Below, in pieces: positions 55,501 to 64,000 of a DNA stretch of 64,000 nt. Within the stretch, counting starts at the first letter, position 1, and every line of letters starts with the position of its first letter. The notes under the pieces are model-generated. The model saw only the letters and a program-made list of their open reading frames with translations, did not search any database and had not been told where the DNA came from. Position numbers and translations under genes: made by a program. This stretch comes from Leuctra nigra (lineage: Eukaryota > Arthropoda > Insecta > Plecoptera > Leuctridae), in contig OW203765.1 of assembly GCA_934045905.1 (NCBI GenBank), positions 22,755,409-22,819,408 of the forward strand. The letters are read 5' to 3'.

Positions 55501-58500
55501 TCTCCAAAAAAAATCTCTAGTTTTGTGAATTTTGATTGAATTGAGACTTTGGTGGACAGGAACTACAGAAATATAAAGAAATAAAAGTATCGGTGATACT
55601 ATCGGTATCGCTAATCATAAAGTGAGTACCTATCAGTATCGGTATCGGTGAAAAAGTGGTATCGACCCATCTTTACAATTTAGGCACATTCTGTTGGAAG
55701 ATTAACTCTGAAGATGTTCTATTCATACACTTGAAAAATGAAAGTTGCAACTCACGTTTGCCCTTGACTCCCTTTATCTTCCCGCGTCCACCCTTCTGGT
55801 TCTTGCTGCCCTTCCTCCCGACCGGCTCCTTCCCTCGTTGCCCGCCCAGCTGCGTCTGCTTCTGCTGTGTGTGCGTGCCGGAGACCATTGCTCGCTTCAC
55901 TCGGCTGGTGATCACTTGTGAGGGCTCCACGATACCTGACACGTAACAGTATGAAGAAAATCAATGAAATGAAATATGTAGGTAGGTACGTTTTCAGATT
56001 GTGTGAATAGTAGAGGAGGTACCAAGAGAGGGGTACATAAATGGGCTTCTTTGGGGTATCTATTATATGAGTGTTAAAGTTGTACAAATTCATTTTGAAG
56101 AAATGTAAACCCTGTAATTTTGTCATCTTTTACAATAAAAATACTATAAATGACAGGTCACTAAGTACCTCAAGCAAGATATTTCTTTTATCAATCTTGA
56201 TACTTGATAGGAACTATATTTTAGAATAAGGAAGAGCCAAAGTACGGATTAAAAAAAAAATAAACTTAGGCAATAAATTAAAATCGCAATGGAGTACGTA
56301 CTAGTAAGTAATTGAAGAACAGCCTATCCTCAATATAACAATAGACTAGCGTTTAGTTGGTGTCCTAATGCTTACTCTTGAACACGTCGACGATGCCTGC
56401 CGGTTCCTTCACTTCGCTGATGTCCCTCTTTGCCCGCAGTTCCGCTTCCTTCGCAGTGCGCTGCGCCATGAGAGCGCGCAGGCGCACTGATCGGACGGAA
56501 CGGCTCCAGCGCAGTCGCGGGTGCAGCCCGGGAACACACCTGCGCATATAGGTACACATAAATCAACTACACAAAAGGAAACGTCAATTACATTCTCAAA
56601 TCATGCAAAGATATTTAGGTAGGATAAATTAAATAGTTGCCATTCAAGTAAAGGTATTTTAATAGGTACCTACCCCTATGGGCCAAAAGAGGCAAATGGT
56701 ATTTTGTGTATTTCATGTGTAATAATAATAAAAAAAATATATCTACCTACCTACCTAATATAATTTCTTGAAAGTTTAAAGCTTACTTATTTAGGTAATA
56801 AATTAGGGGTAATTAGGGGCAAATAAATTTGCCCCTTATATTTATAAGGGGCAAATTTATTAGGGTAGGTTATTAGAGTAATTAAATTTGTGCAACAAGG
56901 CTACCTAAATTTTAAAAAGGTAGTAGTCTCTTAGAAACCGAGTAGGGTATACCACAAGAGAAAGTGAACATAATCTACATAAATGGGCTGCATTTCTTGT
57001 AGAAGGGTGTTCACATTTGATATTGTCTCATCATCTCATGATACAGATACAAATAAGTCACCTACCTCGGCAGAGCCTTGGGACTCCATCGACCACCGAT
57101 GCACGTGGCCCCCGGTGGTCCGTCGGCGAGGATGTAGCCGCGATCACAGTCGTACATGATCTGCTTGTTGTTGGTCACCTTGCGCACGTACGGGCGGTAG
57201 TCGTAGAGCCCCATGTTGCCCACCAGCATGACCTTGCCGTTCTCAATGTAGCCGGGGAACGGGCAGTACACTGTGGGACATGCGAAAGAATTTAGAGGAC
57301 TAAGTTGACATACAAAAAACAGACCTAAATCTACAAAGTTTCCACCCTACCTTCAAATGTTGTAAATCTCTTTTAGTCGGTAGGTATATTTTAAATAAAA
57401 AACAATTGTTTTTAGTCCTAACAAATTAGAAATTACTAATTTTCATTGCATAATTACCTATATGTTCAAAATAAGATATTATGTGCAATACAATACTCGT
57501 ATTTTTTCATTAAATTTCTACAAATTTAAATAAATTATAATTTTCCATTATCTAAGGAAAATGTTGATTTCTCTGGTGAAAACAGTGTTTTTGTTACTAC
57601 CAGTCAGGTAACGCAGGTTATAGAAACATTGATCGATATAAAATTAAGAAAATAATAGAACAAAAAATAATGTATACGAAGAAAATGGTAGGAAAAGACA
57701 GTTAGTAAAATTTTTGAAGCATGACAAATTGAACAAGTTGTGATGTAACTGGTCCGCCTACCTTCTTGGCAGTAAGGTGGAGTTCCGGTCCAGTTTCCAT
57801 AGAGACACTCCGTTGTGTTGGCACCCCTGAGCGTGTATCCATCCTTGCACTTGTATCTTGCCTTCATGCCATGGTCCGTCTTCGGAGCAATGACCATGCC
57901 GTTCCGTGGCGGCTTCGGCATGCGCTTGCAACGAGCTGTCACAGAGAAAACACAGTCAGAAGGACAGGGTGCCATACCTCGTAGCATTATTGTCGCTAAT
58001 TTTGTAAAATCGTCGTCATAATAAGAAGGAAATTTGCCATTAACATTTAATATCCCAAAAGGTTGGAGCCTTAAGGGGGTTTCACGGTTACGGCATAGGA
58101 ATGAGAATTTGCTGTAATTCACACCAAAGATTAATGAAACCATATTACATACAACTAGCAAAAAATATTTGCCCCTTACGGTATGAAATAATTAGATATT
58201 CTTGATTGAAGATCATCTTTTCCCCCATAAGATAACACAGGGAGACATGAAATCGTCCCGTAAAATTGGTCTTAAATTGCTCCTAAAACCGCAAGAGGAA
58301 TGACAAATTATTGAAAAAAGTCTCAAATTAAAGATAATAATTTTTAGAATAAGACTGCCGTTTCAAAATATGGGGTCACGGGCCAAATAAGAAAGAAAAT
58401 GTGTACAATGTGTGAAATTTACCATAAATCTGGCAACATTGCACTACAAATATGAATTATTTTGGGATAGTTTAATTGGAACTTCAATTAAAAACATATA

Positions 58501-59960
58501 ATTGGAGCACACGGTAAGATATAATTGTTTTATGCTGTTGTTTGAGGTATTATTTCATCAGAGATTTGTGTGAATTACGGCGAATTCTAAGCACCTTGGC
58601 TGGAGCAGTGGGACCACTTTAAAGCAGAATTTATTTGATTTCTTTCATATATATAAGTCTCGCAAAACCATAGGAAAGTATTAGGGAAACCATCAAAAAC
58701 CATCAATTACAAAAAGGAATATTGGTAAATAGCGATCTTATGGAATCATTTTTATAACTCTTTAAATAAACTGGAGGCCATCTAACCTGGCTCGCATCTC
58801 GGAATGTGTGTCCAAGTGCCATTGTTGCAGGAAACGGGACGATTGTCGCTGGGCAAGAACTCGTAGTTGACGTCGCAGTCGACGCTGAGAAGTTCTCCGT
58901 GTTGCACCACCGTCGTCCCGTTGATCAGAGTCTCGTTGCGGCCAGTGACGATCAGAGCGTTGCTTGCGAGCGAGACACGGCCTTGCTGGATGCCGGGAAC
59001 CACGCATGGTGCTGGGAACAACAGATGTAAATGTCAACAAAAAGGACAATGAGTTTAGTTATTTGATTCTTGCCTCGGTTAGCACTAAGCTGTGTGATTA
59101 TGGCTTGACCATTAAAAATCCCAATTACAATCAATCATCTAGGTAATACCTACCTACCTAGGAGTGGAACAGAAAGTTTTTTGAACTGTACGATCTTACT
59201 AAGATTATGTGACTGTAATGTAAAGGAAATTTGAACAACACTGTTAGCACTGGTTTACAAATTCGTGGATTGAGTAAAATCAAAGATAAAATCACCTGTC
59301 AATGATTTCAATGTAGACTATAACAATGATTTCAATGTATATTATACAAATATATTCTCAGATATTCAGGGAAATATGAAACACTTCATTCAAAGATACG
59401 GAGATAAAGCCTTCAGAAAGTACAAAGCAGTTCAGCTACTACATTTGAGGTTAGATCGTCAAGTGAAGCGTGCTGAACTTTCAAGGTCACAGAATTAGTA
59501 ATTTCACAGGCCGACCACACCAAAAGGTGTGGTTGTCCTGTGATGATAACAATATTTATTTTCGTTTCAGTTTCCAAAATGTTATAGTTTAAATTATGGA
59601 GAATTCAAAATTACTGATGGTATCAAGTTAAAAGTGGGTTCATGTTCATTTTTAAATTTTTCATGTGGAGACCAAGAATCACACCAAGTAAACCAGTAGA
59701 AGGCAAGACGCACCTAGACATCTTGGCAGCGGATACCTCCACCTGCCGTCAATCTGGCAAACGGACGACGTATTACCCTCCATCTTCATATTGCCGTGGC
59801 AACGGAAGATGAGGCTGGCTCCTAGCCCTGTGCCGGCCTCGATGTTTTCGAGCCAGCCGTTGTACAGTGGCCCCGGGTGTCCGCAGTTTATCTCTAAACC
59901 GGCACCGAGAACAGACAATACGAGGAACAATAAACACAACGTGGTCTGTTGCTCTTTCAT
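37557..59960 (-). CDS. hig: hikaru genki: secreted Sushi/Ig synaptic protein
   Basis: Eighteen exons join in one frame to 1151 aa: 59714-59960, 58787-59011, 57762-57935, 57066-57270, 56376-56539, 55756-55935, 50672-50875, 49467-49667, 48731-48937, 47644-47827, 47559-47585 (microexon), 46876-47137, 45166-45452, 42728-42879, 41646-41819, 40414-40593, 38175-38345, 37557-37768. The start encodes a signal peptide (MKEQQTTLCLLFLVLSVLGAG). Residues ~22-283 are four CCP-like domains. Residues ~284-398 form a basic linker with RVKR. CCP-like domains follow to ~790. A single Ig domain (~795-906; LHMECLWVRRFG, YRIYPEGW, DTGTFTCI) is split over two exons. Four CCPs end the protein. Most CCP exons are phase 1-1. 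In Drosophila Hig is secreted into the cleft of cholinergic synapses; that role is inferred here from the family. The stop follows a possible CAG|gtaatc donor, so a longer C-terminus cannot be excluded. Confidence 0.9.
38935..39420. repeat. inverted-repeat-rich insert in a hig intron
   Basis: The arm cggtgaactgaaact (about 38957) is inverted near 39105-39120. The text taggaataccaactct (about 39049) is inverted at 39397-39413 as agagttggtattccta. Local CpG-rich composition differs from the flanks. Probably a degraded foldback element. Confidence 0.4.
42057..42105. repeat. (GAT)n/(GAA)n microsatellite
   Basis: A run of gat triplets followed by gaa triplets in a hig intron. Confidence 0.9.
42186..42466. 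mobile_element. PIF/Harbinger-like MITE flanked by TAA
   Basis: The inverted ends start AGCCCCATTTACACGGTAAA and stay perfect for about 29 bp. TAA flanks both sides (42183-42185, 42467-42469). Inside is a tandem duplication of about 55 bp containing cagaaatagaacatgtttta. TAA is the typical 3-bp target of PIF/Harbinger elements. Confidence 0.75.
42940..43345 (-). pseudogene. LINE 3'-end fragment
   Basis: Minus-strand text reads TTEKWWEDRERWRELVE followed by a Glu-rich segment, then the 3' tail with ggatcatcccaccccctgac. Related to 62021-62400 and 50985-51345. Confidence 0.65.
43675..44116. mobile_element. TIR element flanked by TAA, AGTGSCCCAYACACGG ends
   Basis: The left end AGTGCCCCACACACGGTCAA and the right end (reverse complement AGTGGCCCATACACGGTCAA) match with 2 differences. 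TAA flanks both sides (43672-43674, 44117-44119). The interior is repeats of cttgtcatgcaag-like text. PIF/Harbinger-like by target; no transposase. Confidence 0.7.
44290..44577 (+). repeat. interspersed repeat family R2, copy 2
   Basis: Same family and orientation as 5733-6012, ending in tctcgaatacag. Here it is immediately followed by the inverted repeat at 44598-44856. Confidence 0.65.
44598..44856. repeat. long inverted repeat, about 90-bp arms, Penelope-like text
   Basis: The left arm (44598-44686) contains cgtttcttcggttgacgctc and ccacgacgtttcggcgaag. The right arm (44766-44856) is its near-exact reverse complement with several changes. The 80-bp spacer is rich in atcatgataaattc. The acgacgtttcggcgaag phrase is typical of Penelope-like element ends, which often occur as inverted copies. 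Confidence 0.6.
44885..45115 (-). pseudogene. LINE 3'-end fragment
   Basis: Minus-strand equivalent of 50985-51345: an acidic C-terminus followed by the ggccctagtgttggtgggaa tail and an att microsatellite. It lies about 50 bp from hig exon 45166-45452. Confidence 0.7.
45664..46575 (+). mobile_element. hAT element of the CAGGGCTGCCG family, copy 2, TSD CTATAGGG
   Basis: The ends CAGGGCTGCCGT and GGCGGCAGCCCTG are inverted. The target CTATAGGG is exactly duplicated at 45656-45663 and 46576-46583. It contains a decayed N-terminal transposase frame at 46091-46290. The internally different copy is at 12336-13083. Confidence 0.9.
46091..46290 (+). pseudogene. hAT transposase BED/zinc-finger remnant
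   Basis: The frame starts MNTRWQQTYKCEWESELPWV and continues RKAKKDSDAFCKVCNKD, then a stop, then SIVSGGIKDYAD and another stop. The order 'W..ELPW-R...DSDAFCKVC-KDxSI--GG--D---H' is the usual start of many hAT-like transposases. It is broken by two nonsense codons, so non-functional. The rest of the transposase is missing. Confidence 0.65.
47559..47585 (-). CDS. hig: 27-bp microexon of hig
   Basis: Between hig exons 47644-47827 and 46876-47137 lies a 27-bp stretch with a ttattccag acceptor and an acag|gtaatg donor. It is phase 2 on both sides, so including it adds nine residues (SAYDIAKD plus split codons) without changing frame. The flanking exons are also frame-compatible if it is skipped, so it could be constitutive or a cassette exon. 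Confidence 0.6.
49749..50090. mobile_element. Mutator-like foldback MITE, 9-bp TSD GGTACAATG
   Basis: Long inverted arms (about 105 bp each) begin CAACGTCTATACAATATTCC. The target GGTACAATG is exactly duplicated at 49740-49748 and 50091-50099. Between the arms, an 80-bp unit (ggagtaggacacagccggca...) is repeated in tandem. A 9-bp duplication with long TIRs fits the Mutator superfamily. Confidence 0.8.
50340..50525 (+). pseudogene. LINE 3'-end fragment
   Basis: It contains text such as cagacgagacattggtcgac and gaagaagaagaaag, a worn form of the GRPR-type LINE C-terminus. Frame broken. Confidence 0.5.
50985..51345 (+). pseudogene. LINE 3'-end fragment with ATT tail
   Basis: An open stretch reads MKRMGTGRVPRRVFES, GRSRERWIGVIKEDVLER, then [15 protein letters not shown] and an acidic end. 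It is followed by the family 3' tail (cctagtgttggtgggaac, ccacccccctgacc-like) and an att microsatellite at about 51328-51342. Confidence 0.75.
52085..55220 (-). mobile_element. non-LTR retrotransposon RT ORF split by a Helitron, 5' truncated
   Basis: Minus-strand RT coding runs from about 55220 (SIPNSLIASNIIDQYKNN) through GIDNININTLLLC, GVITPLPKCSHPKQFKDLRP and TAYLEELKL to 54775. It then resumes at 53335 with NSQSGFRKNRGTTS, DFTKAFDSINHELL, TGVPQGSSIAPLLF and the catalytic HKFADDTQL, ending at 52085 with a Lys-rich tail. No endonuclease domain is present. The gap is exactly the Helitron 53336-54774. Each half is open, so the RT was probably intact when the Helitron landed. Confidence 0.85.
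53336..54774 (-). mobile_element. non-autonomous Helitron, copy 2, inside an RT ORF
   Basis: On the minus strand it starts TCTTACTTATAGTTACGCAG and ends GGGACCCTCTAG, with a hairpin GTCATGT-ttt-ACATGAC 8 nt before CTAG. Host flanks are A (left) and T (right), no target duplication. Removing exactly this interval rejoins the RT frame (…ELKL / LSNSQSGFR). Same family as 7337-8798. Confidence 0.85.
55266..55675. mobile_element. hAT MITE, CGATACCGATAC-rich, TSD CAATTTAG
   Basis: Ends TAGAGATGGG and CCCATCTTTA are near-perfect inverses. The target CAATTTAG is exactly duplicated at 55258-55265 and 55676-55683. The sub-terminal parts are repeats of ggtatcggtatcgg. It lies in the hig intron downstream (minus strand) of exon 55756-55935. 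Confidence 0.85.
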
Positions 59961-60797
59961 CAGCGATCAACATCGTGACAGAAGACTTTCAATAAGATCA
60001 ACATACGGCCTTGAGTAGACCACATATGTTTATCTTACATAAAAGTTCTCAATGCCATGTTGATTGGTTATGAAAAAGTACATGAATTGAATACGACAGA
60101 GAGAAGAAAGAGATATTAAATAAAAAGAGAGAAAATCTACGGATTTCATTGTTTCCTTCGTATTGTCTATTCGGGGTACAACGGGGATGGTACGTACCTG
60201 ATTTACCAAGTCGAGACCCAGATGATGTAATTGAAAATAATGTAAAAAATATTTAAAAGAACTAATAAAGCATGCAATACTTACGTCATGCAGTTTGGTG
60301 TTGCAGCCTTCACACAAATATACAGTCACTCTTCACAAAATGTTACATAATTTCAAAATGTATCCAAAATTGTACACAGATAATTTAATGAAACTTACAG
60401 TGCTATGCTGTAAATGAATTATAAGTTATTGATGCTAGGTACAAACTACTTCTGTACGACGAGAGTCAGAGAAGATGAGTAGAATCTACTAAATTGGCTC
60501 CATTTCTTGGAATATTTATATGATTTAGCAGCTTTAAAGTTGTCAAATTTCCACTTTGCCGGTATAGCTGAATGGTTGAACTTTTTGCTTACATGTGGAC
60601 TTAATGACAAAATGAAAATTAGTTTAATGTATATAAACTCCAAGAAATGGAGCATTTAATGTAGATTCTATTCCTTTTCTCAATGATAATTTTGATTAAT
60701 ATTTTATTTGATTTTGAAGTGGGTTTTAAATTTCAAACTAATTTAGCAACTAATTTTTTGAAGCTCTATCATTGACTGTCGGTGCAATCGGACGCAC

Positions 60798-60971
60798 CTT
60801 TGCATTGAGGGATTGGTCCCGACCACTTCTTGTCTGCGCCACACTTGCGCGTCGGAGCGCCGGAGAGCGTGTATCCGTACTTGCACTCGTACGACACCAC
60901 CGAGTTGTACGAGCTGGACGTGAAGATGGCGGTGCCGTGCGGCGGGTTCTCGGGAGCCGGACATTGTACCG
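60798..60971 (-). CDS. orphan Sushi/CCP exon upstream of the hig signal-peptide exon
   Basis: This exon has a gttacag acceptor, a gtgcgt donor, phase 1-1 and 174 bp. It encodes a complete CCP module (VQCPAPENPPHG ... CKYGYTLSGAPTRKC ... KKWSGPIPQCK) with the four cysteines and the Trp typical of the fold. It lies 0.8 kb upstream of the exon encoding the hig signal peptide. Its phase would allow splicing to 59011 (hig exon 2). It may belong to a longer hig isoform from an upstream promoter or to a neighbouring CCP gene whose other exons lie beyond 64000. I see no other convincing coding exon between here and the right edge. Confidence 0.75.
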
Positions 60972-61136
60972 CTGTAACAACTAGCATTGGCGTCAAGTCA
61001 CACACACGTCAACTAGAGCATCTTTATCAATACTGACATGGAAACCTGCCTTGAGAGTAAATCACCATAACATGTGTCAATCTCTGCTTTGCCACTGGTA
61101 AAAGTCACAACTTCAACAAATGTTTTAACTTACTGA

Positions 61137-61273
61137 GGGCCAGTTTTTTAATACTCTGCTACAACCAGTAGTGAAGCTTAAACGGTCATTCAAGGAATGT
61201 CATTGGGGGTTGCAATGGCAATATAGTCCTAATCAACTGTTTAAAATTTAGCAGAGGATTGAAAAACTGTCCC
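61137..61273. mobile_element. small MITE with GGGCCAGTTTTT ends
   Basis: The left end gggccagttttttaatactc and the right end (reverse complement gggacagtttttcaatcctc) are inverted over about 25 bp, enclosing 137 bp. Such ends are common in PIF/Harbinger-type MITEs; the target duplication is not clear. Confidence 0.55.
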
Positions 61274-61995
61274 TATAAATGTATGGACGATAAAACTCAT
61301 TTTCAAAAAGTTCAAATGTCTCGCATATTTTGCCGCTGTTCTAGTTGGCCAATCATTATAAAAACAAAAAATTTATCAGCTAAGGATGTTTGTATTTACG
61401 AATTTTTGTGATTTCAACAAATACAATATACAGAAAACTATCTTATCTGTTGATTCCAACGTTTCCAGTAGGCAGTAACTCTATAATTTCAATATCACTT
61501 GGGTGCTTCGTAGTTGGTATGGCAGAAAACAACTCTAAACAACAGAGAAGGAGAAAAGAATACACACAAAAAGGGCCCATTACTGCTTCTTGGTGAATTG
61601 AACAGGTTACTAATCAAAAATCTCAACTTCTCTGGATTATCTGATTGAAAAGTGTGCTCCGAAAATAAAAAATTGTAAAAACTCGTAAATAACCATGGAA
61701 AGTCATATTTGTGTATGGATTATTACTTTTCTCTCAAGCTAAGCAGGATATTTACACAACTACATTTCACAAAGGAAAGCATTTCGGCAACACAGACGTT
61801 TTCTGACTCTCTGACAATTTTATAATGGAAAATTGTTTTGTACTCAAACTTTATACATGTTACATTTTAATTTTTGTTCTCTAAAATCCTTCCAAAACGT
61901 CAGAGCCTTTATAACACAGTTATGAAATTAAATCCAGTTTCATTCAAAATTTAAAACAATCTAATATGAAGAGGTTCGTTGAAATATTATTAAAA
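61274..61995. other. AT-rich sequence, no gene seen
   Basis: It lies upstream of the orphan CCP exon. A 68-aa open frame on the plus strand (61390-61596) has no recognisable family and no splice context. Confidence 0.5.
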
Positions 61996-61999
61996 TGTA

Positions 62000-62400
62000 T
62001 ATGGTATAATTACTTGGTCTATGGGGTGGAAGGAAGAGAGTATGATCGAAGCTGCCGAAATGAAGTTTTTGAGGAGTGTTGCTGGTGTATCAAAATTGGA
62101 AAAAATTAAAAGTAGTACTATTAGAAAAAAGTTGGATGTTGAAAGTTTGATCTTCAAAATAGGAAGAGAACGATTGAAATGGTATGGTAGGATGAGGAGA
62201 ATGGATGTAAATAGAATTCCGTGTATAGCATTTGAAAAGACAGGGCAGATCAAGAAGAGACGTGTAGGTCGGCCAAGAGACAGATGGGAGGAACAGATAC
62301 GTGGTGATTTGAAGGCAAAAGGTGTGGAAAATTATGAGATTGTGGAGAAGGAGCGTTGGTGGGAAGATGATGAAAAATGGAGTGCATTGCTGGAAAAAAG
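62000..62400 (+). pseudogene. LINE reverse transcriptase C-terminus
   Basis: An open frame reads EAAEMKFLRSVAGVSKLEKI, then SLIFKIGRERLKWYGRMRRM, GRPRDRWEEQIRGDL and WWEDDEKWSALL. This is the typical C-terminus of insect LINE RT proteins (RERLKWYGH-xRM...GRPRxRW). No RT core is present upstream, so it is a 5'-truncated insertion. It passes straight into the GAA tract. Confidence 0.75.
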
Positions 62401-62844
62401 GGAAGAAGAAGAAGAAGAAGAAGAAGAAGAAGAAGAAGAAGAAGAAGAAGAAGAAGAAGAAGAAGAAGAAGAAGAAGAAGAAGAAGAAGAAGAAGAAGAA
62501 GAAGAAGAAGAAGAAGAAGAAGAAGAAGAAGAAGAAGAAGAAGAAGAAGAAGAGAAGAAGAAGAAGAAGAAGAAGAAGAAGAAGAAGAAGAAGAAGAAGA
62601 AGAAGAAGAAGAAGAAGAAGAAGAAGAAGAAGAAGAAGAAGAAGAAGAAGAAGAAGAAGAAGAAGAAGAAGAAGAAGAAGAAGAAGAAGAAGAAGAAGAA
62701 GAAGAAGAAGAAGAAGAAGAAGAAGAAGAAGAAGAAGAAGAAGAAGAAGAAGAAGAAGAAGAAGAAGAAGAAGAAGAAGAAGAAGAAGAAGAAGAAGAAG
62801 AAGAAGAAGAAGAAGAAGAAGAAGAAGAAGGAGAAGAAGAAGAA

Positions 62845-62884
<40 letters not shown>
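62401..62884 (+). repeat. (GAA)n tract of about 480 bp
   Basis: Almost pure gaa triplets with two or three interruptions (agag at about 62552, ggag at about 62830, ataag at about 62845). It follows the LINE C-terminus and is likely the expanded 3' tail of that element or of its acidic codon run. Homopurine on one strand. Confidence 0.95.
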
Positions 62885-62887
<3 letters not shown>

Positions 62888-62939
62888 ATGAAGAGGAATA
62901 TGATGAATAAATGTTAAATTAGTTGCTGTATACAATGTT

Positions 62940-63545
62940 TAGTTTTAGTAAATGCGTTGAGTGTGGCTGCCAACGTAATATTGTTGTTGCCTTAAAATCA
63001 TTTGCACATTTTTTACCTGCTGTTATAATGGAGAAAAGGCAATAAAGATATATATATATGCATATAGTTTGGTCTATTATAAATCAACACTTATTGAACT
63101 ACAATACTATAGTTCCATTTAGGAGTTATAGAAGAAAACGTGCATGTTTTCAATCGTGTTGTCTCTAGTTTAATTAAATAAATTCTCATCAAACATTTTA
63201 ATTGAAAAAAATAATTACTGATTGATACCCATAGGCACTATAACATGTTGGCACAAATCAACTTGACATATTTCCTCATCCAACATATTTTCCATCAATA
63301 ATTTAGTCAAGAAAATACATCGGAATTCAAGAACTAAATATTAACCCAACAAAACGCTTTCGATATCATTTCATTTCCAGGAATATACTTTTCCCAACGT
63401 AATACCACCTCCAGAAATTAAGTATTTTTTTCCACTCCTCCCATCTCACTGTATGAGACACAGATAAGGAATTGTCTACTTTGATAAAATATTTCCAGAT
63501 ATTCCTTGATGTCTGTTCCGGACTCTGTTGCCATGGTTGCAAATC
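62940..63545. other. AT-rich sequence, no gene seen
   Basis: Contains a short TATATA run at about 63049-63060. Nothing coding or repetitive with clear ends recognised. Confidence 0.5.
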
Positions 63546-63550
63546 AACAT

Positions 63551-63965
63551 AGCTGCGGTACGAGCGGCTAGAGACAGAAGCATAGAGGTAAGAAGACAGA
63601 AGGTGCTCCAGGCGGCATTGGGCGCGCGCATAAGTTTTACTGGGCAGCCTAAGGAATAAAACTCTCTATGGGTAGACAAAGTCGAACTGGCGAAAATTAA
63701 AACTGGGCAACTTAAAAAAATAACTCTATGGTTAGGCAGAATTAAAACTTGTAAAAATTTCAAATAAAAAAGTACGACCCCGGCCGGAATCGAACCGGCA
63801 ACCCCTAACACCGTAAGCCAATGTACTGTCCATTGCGCTACCAGGACGGCGATACTGATTAGTACCGTTCGTAACCACTATATAAATAAAAACATGCGTA
63901 CCGTTCGCGCATCCTTTATTGCGCAATGTAAAACTTGGGAGCACCTTCTGCCTCTAGCCGTTCTT
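63551..63965. repeat. inverted-repeat element enclosing a tRNA-like gene
   Basis: The left text gagcggctagagacagaag followed later by gaaggtgctcc is inverted on the right as gggagcaccttctgcctcta and gccgttc. The interior holds a duplicated aataactctatgg-type phrase and the tRNA-Arg-like sequence. Confidence 0.5.
63775..63847 (-). tRNA. tRNA-Arg-like sequence, anticodon ACG, degenerate
   Basis: The T arm GCCGG-TTCGATT-CCGGC is perfect and the anticodon loop TTACGGT gives ACG (Arg). The D stem (GCGC/GTAC) and acceptor (GTCCTGG/CGGGGTC) have mismatches. A box TAGCGCAATGGA and B box GGTTCGATTCC are present. Probably a tRNA-derived SINE or pseudogene. Confidence 0.45.
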
Positions 63966-64000
63966 GCTGCACGAGTCAAGTGGCTGTCATACTCAATGAC

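Noticed and set aside
55673..55942. Lys/Gly-rich hig exon as a spurious ORF
   Set aside because: I first doubted it, but its phase fits both neighbours and the total frame of the gene only closes if it is included, so it is kept as a hig exon.
59714..59960. Treating the hig signal-peptide exon as an internal CCP exon
   Set aside because: An acceptor-like ttag exists in phase 1, but the 21-residue hydrophobic start with ATG is too good a signal peptide to be chance; kept only as an alternative in the findings.
61390..61596. 68-aa plus-strand frame as a gene
   Set aside because: Low complexity composition, no family resemblance, no splice or context support.
62021..62935. Long poly-Glu/Lys/Arg and poly-Leu frames
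   Set aside because: They are translations of the GAA microsatellite in different frames and strands; only the first about 125 residues at 62021-62400 carry real LINE signal.

Overview
The window is nuclear DNA from an insect, most likely a hemipteran such as a planthopper or relative. The insect assignment rests on spliced genes with GT-AG introns, a recognisable hikaru genki gene, and a dense mix of hAT, Helitron, LINE, Mutator-like and PIF-like elements. The order-level guess is an inference only. All recognisable host genes lie on the minus strand, so gene order reads from high to low coordinates.

Layout. (1) 1196-26304: a class-2 P4-ATPase of the ATP9A/ATP9B type in 17 visible exons that join in one frame to about 1051 residues. 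Its last exon or exons lie beyond the left edge. A possible small membrane-protein gene is nested in its first intron (23726-24610). (2) 28145-30327: a two-exon SNAPC3 gene (snRNA-activating protein complex subunit 3, 399 aa). (3) 31695-32244: a decayed fragment of a Mutator-like transposase-domain protein beside a strong hairpin. (4) 32540-35228: nine nearly identical 302-bp tandem units, each carrying a tRNA-shaped sequence, followed by a second tRNA-like gene. (5) 37557-59960: a hikaru genki (hig) gene of 18 exons including a 27-bp microexon. It joins in one frame to 1151 aa with a signal peptide, many Sushi/CCP domains and one Ig domain. One further orphan Sushi exon lies upstream at 60798-60971. 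(6) 61000-64000: a LINE 3' end with a roughly 480-bp GAA tract, then a tRNA-Arg-like sequence inside inverted repeats.

Introns are packed with mobile DNA. There is one intact non-LTR reverse transcriptase ORF (3770-5341), one RT ORF split by a Helitron (52085-55220), and two copies of that non-autonomous Helitron. Several hAT-type elements have exact 8-bp target duplications, one Mutator-type foldback has a 9-bp duplication, two PIF/Harbinger-type elements are flanked by TAA, and many LINE 3' fragments are present.

The three host genes are functionally unrelated: an endomembrane lipid-flippase-family ATPase, an snRNA transcription factor subunit, and a secreted synaptic-cleft protein. The most unusual points are the tRNA-like tandem array, the clustering of transposon ends within about 10-40 bp of ATP9 splice sites (including a partial exon duplication), and the Helitron insertion whose precise removal would leave the host RT frame open.
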